Of a stretch of 16,739 nt of DNA, positions 1-6,521 are shown piece after piece. The DNA is taken from assembly GCA_025355485.1 (NCBI GenBank), contig JANXZP010000256.1, positions 1 through 16,739 of the forward strand, read 5' to 3'. Numbering within the stretch: position 1 is the first letter of the stretch; each line of letters starts with the position of its first letter. The translations under genes and the position numbers were made by a program. Source of the DNA: Pseudomonadota bacterium. GTDB taxonomy: Bacteria; Pseudomonadota; Gammaproteobacteria; Xanthomonadales; Xanthomonadaceae. The notes beneath the pieces are model-generated. The model searched no databases and had not been told where the DNA came from. It saw nothing but the letters and a program-made list of their open reading frames with translations.

Positions 1-294
1 GCCGAATTTTACGCCTGTCCCCCCGCCGAACTGGACTGCGATCTCACGGTCAGAAAGGTCCCGCACCCCTGTCGATTTCTCATTTGGGCTTGATAATTCA
101 CGTCCAGGATCGCCGCCCTCCGTTGGTCTTGTCTGCCCCACGGATTCTTCGCCAGTTGTAGAGGCCGGCAACTGCGTATCTGCTGCAGCTGATGCGCTCT
201 TGTGAGCATTTCCCCCGATCCACATAGCTAGACCAACAAGCACAACAAATCCAACGACAACGATTATCATGAGCTGCTTGAGAACTTTCAGCAT
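1..294 (-). CDS. Membrane-anchored hypothetical protein (partial, runs off left edge)
   Basis: An open frame starts at ATG 292-294 and stays open to the window edge (98 codons, no stop seen). It begins MLKVLKQLMIIVVVGF and continues as one hydrophobic helix to about residue 26, then a small-residue, Ser/Thr/Pro/Gly-rich linker, residues about 30-75. This looks like a single N-terminal membrane anchor with an extracytoplasmic flexible stretch, though the helix could also be an uncleaved signal. A good ribosome site, AGGAG, lies 8 nt before the ATG (complement of 303-307). Codon use is visibly more AT-rich than in the metallopeptidase gene upstream, suggesting acquired DNA. No family is recognised and the C-terminal domain is outside the window. 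Its leader shares a motif with the gene at the right edge. Confidence 0.7.
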   Translation of the reverse strand, partial: MLKVLKQLMIIVVVGFVVLVGLAMWIGGNAHKSASAAADTQLPASTTGEESVGQTRPTEGGDPGRELSSPNEKSTGVRDLSDREIAVQFGGGTGVKFG

Positions 295-308
295 ATCTCG
301 TGCTCCTG

Positions 309-341
309 ACGTCTAACTAAATAGACCCGGAAAAAGCGGGG
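309..341 (-). repeat. Leader motif A: small hairpin, then GGGTCTAT and TAGTTAG
   Basis: On the minus strand this 33-nt segment reads CCCCG, CTTTTTCC, GGGTCTAT, T, TAGTTAG, ACGT, ending 14 nt before the ATG of the left-edge gene. CCCG/CGGG can form a 4-bp stem. The same building blocks in the same order and total length precede the right-edge gene (16631-16663). GTTAGAC fits the integron core consensus GTTRRRY, but no RYYYAAC partner is visible. Confidence 0.5.
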
Positions 342-384
342 ATGGCACCGTGAAAAGCGGTGAAAAGGGGTCAGGTTCATGTCA
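330..384. repeat. GAAAAGCGG-type short repeats and a GGGGTCAGGTTCAT relic
   Basis: Between the M48 gene and the left-edge gene the plus strand has three degenerate copies of GAAAA(A)GCGG(G/T) in a row (from about 330 to 370). They run into AAAAGGGGTCAGGTTCATG (365-382). From memory, AAAAGGGGTCAGGTTC-like strings recur in proteobacterial genomes beside Y1/REP-associated transposase genes. No transposase is present here, so at most this is a remnant. The rest of the 295-394 gap is otherwise unremarkable. Confidence 0.35.
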
Positions 385-394
385 CCAACCCCGC

Positions 395-1792
395 TCACCG
401 CACATACGGCCGATCCGTGTACTGCTCCACGTTCGCCAAGCCTTTCTGGTCCAGCCGATCCAGCCGTGACGTCGCGCTCGGATGGGTCTTGTAGAGGTCG
501 CTCACACGACCCGAGCTGTCGCTGACCGCCGCGAGTTTCTGTAGCACCGCGTACATCGCCAGCGGGTTGTAGCCGGCGCGCGCGGTGTAGATCAGCGATG
601 CGGCGTCCGAACGGTATTCCACGTCCTTGTCGAACACGGTCAGCATCACCGAGGCGCCCTGTTTCGCGAAGTAATTCGCGAAGCTGCCGGCGATCCCGGC
701 ATGCGACGTGGCCTTGTCGATCAAGACGCCCGTCACCGCCGACGTAGCGGCCTGCTTGCGGATCACGTTGTAGTGGTCGCGCGCGACGATGTGGCTGATC
801 TCGTGGCCGAGCACGGCGGCGACTTCGTCGTCGGATTGCAGCACTTCGTACAGCGCACGGGTGACGAGTACGTAACCGCCCGGTGCGGCGAACGCATTCA
901 TCTCGCTGCTGTCGACCACCCCGAACGTCCACGGCAGGTCGTCGCGCGGCGTCTGCATCGCGACCCAGCGACCGATCGTGTTGACGCGGCGCTGCGCGTC
1001 CGGGTTGTTCCACAGCGGCAGCGCGCCGAGCACGCGGCCGGCGACCTGCGGGCCCATGTAGGTTTCCTCGTCGATCTTTTCCTGCTCGCTCTTCGGCATC
1101 GCATCCGCCGCCGAGCTCGCCGAACTGCCCAGGCCGAAACGGCCGCCGACCATCGACAGCACACCGACCTTGGCCGCGTGCGATTCCGCTTGCTGCGCCT
1201 GCGCCTGCCCGGACGATTGCGCCGACGGCGCGCGATGGCCCTTGCCGACGCCGGGCTCGTCGCGATACGCCACGTCGGTGCGCTGCAGGTGCATGCGGCT
1301 GGCATAGGCGTTCGCGGCCTCATCGTCGACGCGTTGCGCCTGCATCGCCGCGAGCGCGGCTTCGTCCATCGACGCACTCTGCAAGGTGGTCTCGCCGAGA
1401 CCGCGCACGCCCGCAGTCTCACCTGGCTTCGAATGACCGCCGAACATCGAGAAGCCATCGTTGCTGCCGCCCGCAGCCTTGGCGAGGCGGATCTCGTTGA
1501 TCTTCACATAGCCCACGGTGCTGGGCTGCGCCTTCACGTTGAACCACAGGCCTTCCTGCTTCTGCACATCGACCGGGCTGCCCTTGTTGAGCGAAGTCAG
1601 CGTCGGCGCGGTCGCCGATGCGGCCTGGTGGACCGCCACGTTGTCCTTGTAGACGGTGGCCTGGGTATTGCCGGACGGTGCCGGCGCTGCGGCGGCCTGC
1701 GGGTGCGCCGCTGGTTTCTTCGCATGAGCGGTGCCGATCCCGATCGCGACGGTCAACAACGCCAGACTCAAGGTGCGGATGGTGTTGCGCAT
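395..1792 (-). CDS. Secreted SH3-domain M48 family metallopeptidase
   Basis: 465 aa. Residues 1-24 form a signal peptide (hydrophobic core LALLTVAIGIG, likely cleavage after AHA). Residues about 44-105 look like a bacterial SH3 domain (ATVYKDNVAVHQAAS...GYVKINEIRL). A low-complexity Ala/Gln linker of about 130 residues follows, then the M48 domain (about 245-465). Zinc ligands are visible: H330-E-I-S-H334 (HExxH), and E392 in VEYRSDAA as the probable third ligand. The typical C-terminal THPSATSRLDRL segment starts near residue 437. The protein is therefore a zinc-dependent peptidase acting in the periplasm, BepA/LoiP-like in general fold but with an added SH3 module; substrates are unknown. 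The start is supported by GAGGAG 8 nt upstream (complement of 1801-1806). It overlaps the end of the CHASE2 gene by 25 bp, implying co-transcription and coupling. Confidence 0.9.
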   Translation of the reverse strand: MRNTIRTLSLALLTVAIGIGTAHAKKPAAHPQAAAAPAPSGNTQATVYKDNVAVHQAASATAPTLTSLNKGSPVDVQKQEGLWFNVKAQPSTVGYVKINEIRLAKAAGGSNDGFSMFGGHSKPGETAGVRGLGETTLQSASMDEAALAAMQAQRVDDEAANAYASRMHLQRTDVAYRDEPGVGKGHRAPSAQSSGQAQAQQAESHAAKVGVLSMVGGRFGLGSSASSAADAMPKSEQEKIDEETYMGPQVAGRVLGALPLWNNPDAQRRVNTIGRWVAMQTPRDDLPWTFGVVDSSEMNAFAAPGGYVLVTRALYEVLQSDDEVAAVLGHEISHIVARDHYNVIRKQAATSAVTGVLIDKATSHAGIAGSFANYFAKQGASVMLTVFDKDVEYRSDAASLIYTARAGYNPLAMYAVLQKLAAVSDSSGRVSDLYKTHPSATSRLDRLDQKGLANVEQYTDRPYVR

Positions 1793-3717
1793 GGCTGCGA
1801 CTCCTCAGGTGTACCGGGTTTTATCGAATCAGGAATTGCGGTATCCGGATTTGCGGTATTCGGATTCTGCCAACGGGGAAGACAGTCTATTCCGGACTCG
1901 ATCAGTCCGCGCAAGCTGGTGGTGACCGGCAGCATCAGCAGCCGGCCGAGCACGTTCTGCAGGGCCAGCGCGCGCGCGGATTCCTCCAGATCGCTGAGAT
2001 TCACGTAAACAGCGCTCGCGCTGGCGACCTGGTCGAGCCGATCCGGCGCGGCAATCGCGACCATCTGCCCGTACATCAATTCCAGGTCGTGCAGGGTTTC
2101 GTAGCGCAGTTCCTCGGTCGATGGCGCGTCGTTGAGCACCAGCAGCACGTCGCGGAAATTGCCCCACAGCCAGGTTTTGCGCTCGATCACGTTCTCCAGC
2201 ATCTTGCCGTAGCCGCACGAATACAGGATGCGGCGGATGAGGCGACGGTATTCGTTGGTTTCCCAGACACGCACCAGTTCGGGATTGCGCCCTTCGACCG
2301 GCAGCGAATCCGGCACGTTCACCCGCACGATCACGATCACCACGTGCAGGCGGCCACCCTTGCCGAGTTCCTCGACGTGGTCGTCGTTACCGAGCGCGCG
2401 TCCGCGCATGCCGGCGAGATAAATCCTACAGATGCCGAAAAAACCCACGCCCACGCCGACCGCAGCGAAGATGTCGAAGAAAAAAGTCGTGAAGGTCAGG
2501 CTGAGTACCGCGACCAGGGTGATGACCAGATTGATCGCGGTGAACACCGCATCGATGTCCTGCGAGGGCTCGCCGCGCCAGAACTGGAAACCGATCAGGA
2601 TCACCATCAGCGCCGCCAGCGCGTACTTGAATCCGTTCGCGGGCGTGCGGATGTACGTGCCGCTGATCAGGTTCTCGACCGCCTCGCCCTGCGCTTCCAC
2701 GCCGGGCATCTGCGCATCGATCGGCGTCAGCTTGAGGTCGTTGATGCCCGACGCGGCGTAACCGACCAGCACGATCCTGCCTTTCAGGTCGGGCACTTTC
2801 TGCCCCGGCTTGAGGCAGGCGCCGCCCTCGTCCGGCAGCAGCGCGGCGGCGCTGATCGTTTCCAGCCGATGATGGGTGCGCCAGTTGAGCCGGATGGTCT
2901 GCGGAAAATCAGTGAACTTGCGATGCACGACCTGCGCGGCCACCTGCGCCGCCAGCGACGGCACCGCCCAGTCGCCGACCAGTTGCCAGACCTGCATGTC
3001 GCGCAGCGTGCTGTCGCCGGAACGGGAAACGTCGACGCTGCCGCTGCGCTGCGCCATGCCCGCGTCGAACGGCAATTGCCCGGCCACGTCCGGCGCATCG
3101 ACAGGTTTGCGCACCAGCGGTAACGCGCTGGGCCAGCGGCTGACCGGCAGCGCTTTGACGCCGGCATCAGGACTGGCGTCGAAGCTGTTGCCGAAAAACA
3201 GCGCGGCGCCCGAATCGGCCACCTGGGTCAGCATGGCGTCGGAGTCGGCCTGCGCGGTCTGGCGGTCGTAGAACAGCACGTCGTAACCCACCGCGCTCGC
3301 GCCGCCCATCGCCAGCGCGGTCAGCAGGTCGGCGTGGCGATCGCGCGGCCACGGCCAGCCGGTTTCGCCTTTCTTCTCGAACCAGGCGATCGAGCATTCG
3401 TCGATCTCGGCGACCAGCACGCGGCCGGAGGATTTCGGATCGATCGGCCGCTTCGCGATGATGCTGTCGAACAACGAATCCTCGGCCGACGACAGCCGCT
3501 GCGCGCCGCCGTGTCCGGCCACGCCGTAATCCCACAGGATCAGCGCGAGTACGATCACCGTGGCCGTCGGGAAAAACCCGAACCGCAGCAGCGAGGCGAT
3601 CGCGCTCGACGTGCGTCCGTAGGCACGCTCCCAGCGACTCCAGATTTTCAGGAACACGTCCGACGCCAACTCCAGAGGGCTTGGTCGCGGCGGCGCGGTC
3701 TTCTTGTCTTTCGACAT
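1768..3717 (-). CDS. CHASE2 domain membrane sensor with uncharacterised cytoplasmic domain
   Basis: 649 aa. One membrane helix at about residues 48-65 leads into a periplasmic CHASE2 sensory domain (about 75-358; landmarks DSLFDSI, VAEIDECSIAWF, GYDVLFYDR, GRIVLVGYAASGINDLKLTP, MPGVEAQGEAVENL). Three helices follow (about 363-380, 391-409, 411-430), the standard CHASE2 topology. The cytoplasmic part (about 435-612) has no GGDEF, nucleotide-cyclase, kinase or phosphatase motif that I can see, unlike usual CHASE2 proteins. It contains a hydrophobic strand LHVVIVIVRV and helical segments such as NEYRRLIRRILYSCGYGKMLENV. The tail is a pentapeptide repeat (NPNTA NPDTA...). It lies upstream of, and overlaps, the M48 peptidase gene, so the two probably act in one envelope-sensing pathway (inference). 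The start follows AAGAAGAC; the ribosome site is weak. Confidence 0.88.
   Translation of the reverse strand: MSKDKKTAPPRPSPLELASDVFLKIWSRWERAYGRTSSAIASLLRFGFFPTATVIVLALILWDYGVAGHGGAQRLSSAEDSLFDSIIAKRPIDPKSSGRVLVAEIDECSIAWFEKKGETGWPWPRDRHADLLTALAMGGASAVGYDVLFYDRQTAQADSDAMLTQVADSGAALFFGNSFDASPDAGVKALPVSRWPSALPLVRKPVDAPDVAGQLPFDAGMAQRSGSVDVSRSGDSTLRDMQVWQLVGDWAVPSLAAQVAAQVVHRKFTDFPQTIRLNWRTHHRLETISAAALLPDEGGACLKPGQKVPDLKGRIVLVGYAASGINDLKLTPIDAQMPGVEAQGEAVENLISGTYIRTPANGFKYALAALMVILIGFQFWRGEPSQDIDAVFTAINLVITLVAVLSLTFTTFFFDIFAAVGVGVGFFGICRIYLAGMRGRALGNDDHVEELGKGGRLHVVIVIVRVNVPDSLPVEGRNPELVRVWETNEYRRLIRRILYSCGYGKMLENVIERKTWLWGNFRDVLLVLNDAPSTEELRYETLHDLELMYGQMVAIAAPDRLDQVASASAVYVNLSDLEESARALALQNVLGRLLMLPVTTSLRGLIESGIDCLPRWQNPNTANPDTAIPDSIKPGTPEESQPCATPSAP
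1807..1866. repeat. 15-bp tandem repeat encoding the CHASE2 protein tail
   Basis: Four degenerate 15-bp units (1852-1866, 1837-1851, 1822-1836, 1807-1821) encode NPNTA, NPDTA, IPDSI and KPGTP on the minus strand. The first two units differ at one base; the other two have diverged. It lies immediately upstream of the M48 ribosome site. It probably expanded by slippage, or derives from a dispersed minisatellite-like repeat. Confidence 0.7.
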
Positions 3718-3912
3718 GTCTTCTTAACGTCCCGGACGCATGATTCCCGTATCCTCGCATGCTCGCGCAGGTGCGGCCACGAATGGCTCCGCGGCTCGCG
3801 TTCAGCAGCCGTTAGCCTCAATCGATCATGGTGCGTCATCCATTCGTCACCACGCTGTCATCATCGTTGCACGCGGTCGAGGGATCGTGTATCCCGATGA
3901 TTCAGTACAGGC
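3718..3912. other. Divergent intergenic region (CHASE2 / glycosyltransferase)
   Basis: 195 bp between divergent start codons, so promoters for both units should lie here. TTGCAC (3867-3872) and TATCCC (3890-3895) with a 17-bp gap could serve the glycosyltransferase, but each matches the sigma-70 hexamers at only three positions. No convincing operator or repeat was seen. Confidence 0.3.
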
Positions 3913-5055
3913 ATGGACCCCCGCATGCGCTACACCATCGTCACCGAGACCTACCCGCCGGAAGTCAACGGCGTGTCGCTGACCGTGCATGCGCTGGAGT
4001 CGGGGCTGCGCGCGCGCGGGCATGGCGTCGAGGTGATCCGCCCGCGGCAATCCGGTGAAATCGACGGCGCCGAAAACCAGACCCTGGTCCGCGGCGCGCC
4101 GTTGCCGCGTTATCCGGGCCTGCGCTTCGGACTGCCGTCCGGACGCCGATTGCGCGCGTTGTGGGGCAAGCAGCGACCGGATGCGATCTACGTCGCCACC
4201 GAAGGCCCGCTGGGCTGGTCGGCGGTGCGCACCGCGCGGCGGATGGGCATTCCGGCGATCGCCGGTTTCCACACCCGTTTCGATGAATACGTGCAGCGCT
4301 ATCGCGCGGCGTTCCTGACCTCAGTCGCGTTTTCCTGGATGAGACGTTTTCATAACATCGCCGATGCGACCATCGTGCCGACCGACGAACTGGCGAAATT
4401 CCTGAGCGAACGCGGCTTCCACAATGTGCAGGTGTTGCGCCGCGCGGTGGATACGCAGCGGTTCGACCCTGCTCATCGCGATCCTGCGCTGCGCGCTTCC
4501 TGGGGCGTCAACGACGATGCGCTGGTGGTGATGTACCTGGGCCGCATCGCGCCGGAAAAAAACCTCGACCTCGCGGTGAAATCGTTCCGCGCGATCCAGC
4601 GCTCGCAACCCGAAGCGCGCTTTGTCTGGGTCGGCGACGGTCCCGCGCGCGCGGCGATCGCCGCGGCGAATCCGGATTTCATCTTCACCGGCGTGCAACG
4701 CGGCGACGCACTCGCGCGCCATTTCGCCAGCGCCGACCTGTTCGTGTTCCCCAGCCTCACCGAAACTTTCGGCAATGTCACCCTCGAAGCGATGGCGAGC
4801 GCGGTGCCGACCGTCGCATTCGACTACGGCGCGGCGCACCAGCACCTGCGCGACGGCGAGCACGGCGCGGCGGTGCCGTTCGGCGATCACGATGCATTCG
4901 AGCTGGCCGTGCTGCGCGTAGTCGCCGATGCGGATGCGCGTCGTGCGATGGGAACGCGTGCGCGCGCCGCGATCGCGGGAATGAACCCCGAATCGATGTC
5001 GCGCCAGTTCGATGCGCTGCTGTGCGGCGTGACGGCGCAACGGAGCGCCGCATGA
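3913..5055 (+). CDS. GT4-family glycosyltransferase (GT-B fold)
   Basis: 380 aa. The N-terminal Rossmann half begins RYTIVTETYPPEVNGVS, typical of the GT4 acceptor domain (MgtA/PimB-like mannosyl- or glucuronosyltransferases). GFHTRFDEYVQRY (118-130) is the common acceptor-side motif. The donor half has YLGRIAPEKNLD (208-219), WVGDGP (239-244), and the EX7E motif E284-TFGNVTL-E292 in FPSLTETFGNVTLEAMA. It should transfer a nucleotide-sugar residue, with retention, onto a membrane lipid or polyprenyl/glycan acceptor at the cytoplasmic face; the sugar cannot be read from sequence. ATG 3913 is used here; ATG 3925 (MRYTIV) is an equally plausible start, since neither has a strong ribosome site. 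The stop overlaps the PAP2 start (ATGA), so the two genes are translationally coupled. Confidence 0.9.
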   Translation: MDPRMRYTIVTETYPPEVNGVSLTVHALESGLRARGHGVEVIRPRQSGEIDGAENQTLVRGAPLPRYPGLRFGLPSGRRLRALWGKQRPDAIYVATEGPLGWSAVRTARRMGIPAIAGFHTRFDEYVQRYRAAFLTSVAFSWMRRFHNIADATIVPTDELAKFLSERGFHNVQVLRRAVDTQRFDPAHRDPALRASWGVNDDALVVMYLGRIAPEKNLDLAVKSFRAIQRSQPEARFVWVGDGPARAAIAAANPDFIFTGVQRGDALARHFASADLFVFPSLTETFGNVTLEAMASAVPTVAFDYGAAHQHLRDGEHGAAVPFGDHDAFELAVLRVVADADARRAMGTRARAAIAGMNPESMSRQFDALLCGVTAQRSAA

Positions 5056-5618
5056 TCGCGCGCGTCCAGGGCCTCTTCGCGCGCCAGGAGGCTTGGCTGT
5101 GCGTGGTCGCGAATCGCTGGGGCCGGCGCAGCGCGGTGCGCGGATATTTTTCGGCGATCAGCAGGCTGGGCGACGGTGGTTTCTGGTATGCGCTGATGGG
5201 GCTGATCATCCTTGAGCGCGGACTGTTCGCCGCGCGCTGGTCGGAAGGCTTCCTCGCCTCGGCGCACATGGCCGGCACCGGCGCAGTCGCGCTGGTGGTG
5301 TATCTGCTGTTGAAGCGCCACACCCATCGCTCGCGGCCGTACGCCGACGACGCGCGGATCACCGCGCTGGTGCCGGTGCTCGACGAATTCAGCTTCCCGT
5401 CCGGACACACCCTGCACGCGGTTGCGTTCACCATTGTCGCGGTAGCCCACTATCCGCTGCTCGCGATCGCGCTGGTTCCGTTCACCCTCAGCGTCGCCGC
5501 CTCGCGCGTGGTGCTGGGCGTGCACTACCCGAGCGATGTCCTCGCCGCGACCTTCGTCGGCGGCGTGATCGGCACCCTGTCGGTATGGGTGGGGCCGGGG
5601 ACGATGTGGCTGGGGTGA
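5052..5618 (+). CDS. PAP2 superfamily membrane phosphatase
   Basis: 188 aa with about five hydrophobic helices. All three PAP2 signature motifs are present: K88-X6-R95P96 (KRHTHRSRP), F-P-S-G-H119 (FSFPSGHTLH), and S151R-X5-H158-X3-D162 (SRVVLGVHYPSD). The two histidines and the aspartate form the catalytic set of lipid phosphate and polyprenyl-pyrophosphate phosphatases acting on the periplasmic side of the membrane. The start at 5052 is chosen because it overlaps the preceding stop as ATGA and has GGAG six nt upstream (5042-5045). A longer in-frame start at 5022 lies inside the glycosyltransferase and adds a polar extension. Coupling to the glycosyltransferase suggests that the pair builds or recycles one lipid-linked glycoconjugate. 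Confidence 0.92.
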   Translation: MIARVQGLFARQEAWLCVVANRWGRRSAVRGYFSAISRLGDGGFWYALMGLIILERGLFAARWSEGFLASAHMAGTGAVALVVYLLLKRHTHRSRPYADDARITALVPVLDEFSFPSGHTLHAVAFTIVAVAHYPLLAIALVPFTLSVAASRVVLGVHYPSDVLAATFVGGVIGTLSVWVGPGTMWLG

Positions 5619-5637
5619 TAACTGTTGCTTTCGCTTG

Positions 5638-6009
5638 TCATCTCAGCGGAAGCGGAGTCTCCAGCAAAGAGGCAGGCTCATTCGAAAATTCACGAATACA
5701 AGCTGCATTGAGACCTTCGTTGTCCAGTATTTCATCGTCCCCGACGAAATATATGGTTTCGCACCTCTTGTAGCGAAGCCACACGTCCCGGCCGTGGCCA
5801 TCATCGCTTCGTTTGCTGGATGAAACCGTCCAATCGATCTTCAACTTGCGTCGGAACAATTTCGAGAATTCACTGTTCGCCGCCTGCATAGCTATCGTTT
5901 CAGCCTTCTTTTGAGACTGCGCAGCGTTCCTTGTGCATCCGACTGCTGCAAGATATATCAGAAGCAGAAGCAGGACAGTCTCAAGACGAGCCACGTCGTA
6001 CTCGATCAC
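5638..6009 (-). CDS. Small putative lipoprotein, unknown function
   Basis: 123 aa from a GTG start. The hydrophobic stretch ETVLLLLLIYLAAVGC (10-25) ends in a lipobox-like AVGC, so Cys25 is the likely lipidation site. The mature part is about 99 residues, rich in charged residues (SQKKAETI, FRRKLKIDW, SSSKRSDDGHGRD), with two further cysteines (KRCETIYF, NAACIREF). The N-region before the helix is unusually acidic (MIEYDVARLE); a second GTG five codons later would give a more normal signal peptide. GTG 6007-6009 overlaps the last base of the GNAT stop, and GGAAGG sits 7 nt upstream, supporting coupling. Codon use is less GC-biased than in the upstream cre genes. It converges on the PAP2 gene with a 19-bp gap. 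No family is recognised. Confidence 0.65.
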   Translation of the reverse strand: MIEYDVARLETVLLLLLIYLAAVGCTRNAAQSQKKAETIAMQAANSEFSKLFRRKLKIDWTVSSSKRSDDGHGRDVWLRYKRCETIYFVGDDEILDNEGLNAACIREFSNEPASLLETPLPLR

Positions 6010-6521
6010 TACACGGCCTTCCGGTATTTCACGATCTCCTCAACGAATCCGAGCTGCTGGCATATCGCCCTCGCGGGATGATTCGCCCAGAACTCGCTGA
6101 TGGTGAGCAGGCGATAGCCGCGCGAGCGCGCCCACGCTTCGGCAGCCCCGATCAACGACTGGCCAACGACGACATCCTGGGGGTCGGCGAGCGCGAGGTG
6201 CGCAACGTGGCCATGCCGCTCGTGCGTATAACAATCGGTCGCCGCGACGAGAAGGATGAATCCGCGCGGCACGGCGTACCCGTCTTCGGCGATCAGCAGC
6301 GCGGCGCCTGACCGTTGCGCATGGAGGATGCTTCCGATCACCTCCATGTACGCCGCGAGCATCTTGCGTGGATCGCGCCAGGACGGCAGCCCCGACGCGA
6401 CCAGCCGGGGAACGAGGGACATCACGAAGTCGCGATCTGCCGGCTCCGCGATGCGCGTGCTGAGTCCGGAGTCCGCATGCTGCAGTGATCTTTCCGTCGA
6501 ACTCCGTGCGAGCGCGCTCAT
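6009..6521 (-). CDS. GNAT-family N-acetyltransferase (cre operon member)
   Basis: 170 aa. The GNAT core spans residues about 22-170: an N-terminal strand STRIAEPADRDFV, the central strand HVAHLALADP (105-114), an acyl-CoA loop region DVVVGQSLIGAAEAWAR, and the C-terminal NHPARAICQQLGFVEEIVKYRK. The usual Q/R-x-x-G-x-G/A loop is degenerate (VVVGQS), so acetyl-CoA binding should be tested rather than assumed. The LGF-x-E ending is characteristic. The substrate is unknown (small molecule, peptide or protein N-terminus). The start overlaps the creD stop as ATGA, implying co-expression with creD. Residues 1-20 are polar and not part of the fold, so a downstream start remains possible. Confidence 0.82.
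   Translation of the reverse strand: MSALARSSTERSLQHADSGLSTRIAEPADRDFVMSLVPRLVASGLPSWRDPRKMLAAYMEVIGSILHAQRSGAALLIAEDGYAVPRGFILLVAATDCYTHERHGHVAHLALADPQDVVVGQSLIGAAEAWARSRGYRLLTISEFWANHPARAICQQLGFVEEIVKYRKAV

Noticed and set aside
350..364. Direct repeat TTCAC-N5-TTCAC (minus strand), resembling a cre tag
   Set aside because: The spacer is 5 nt, not 6, and the copies are part of a GAAAAGCGG short-repeat run, so a CreB site is unlikely.
701..3123. Long plus-strand open frames (701-2008 and 1618-3123) opposite the M48 and CHASE2 genes
   Set aside because: Both are antisense shadows with Arg/His-rich composition and no family motifs; the minus-strand genes have clear domains.
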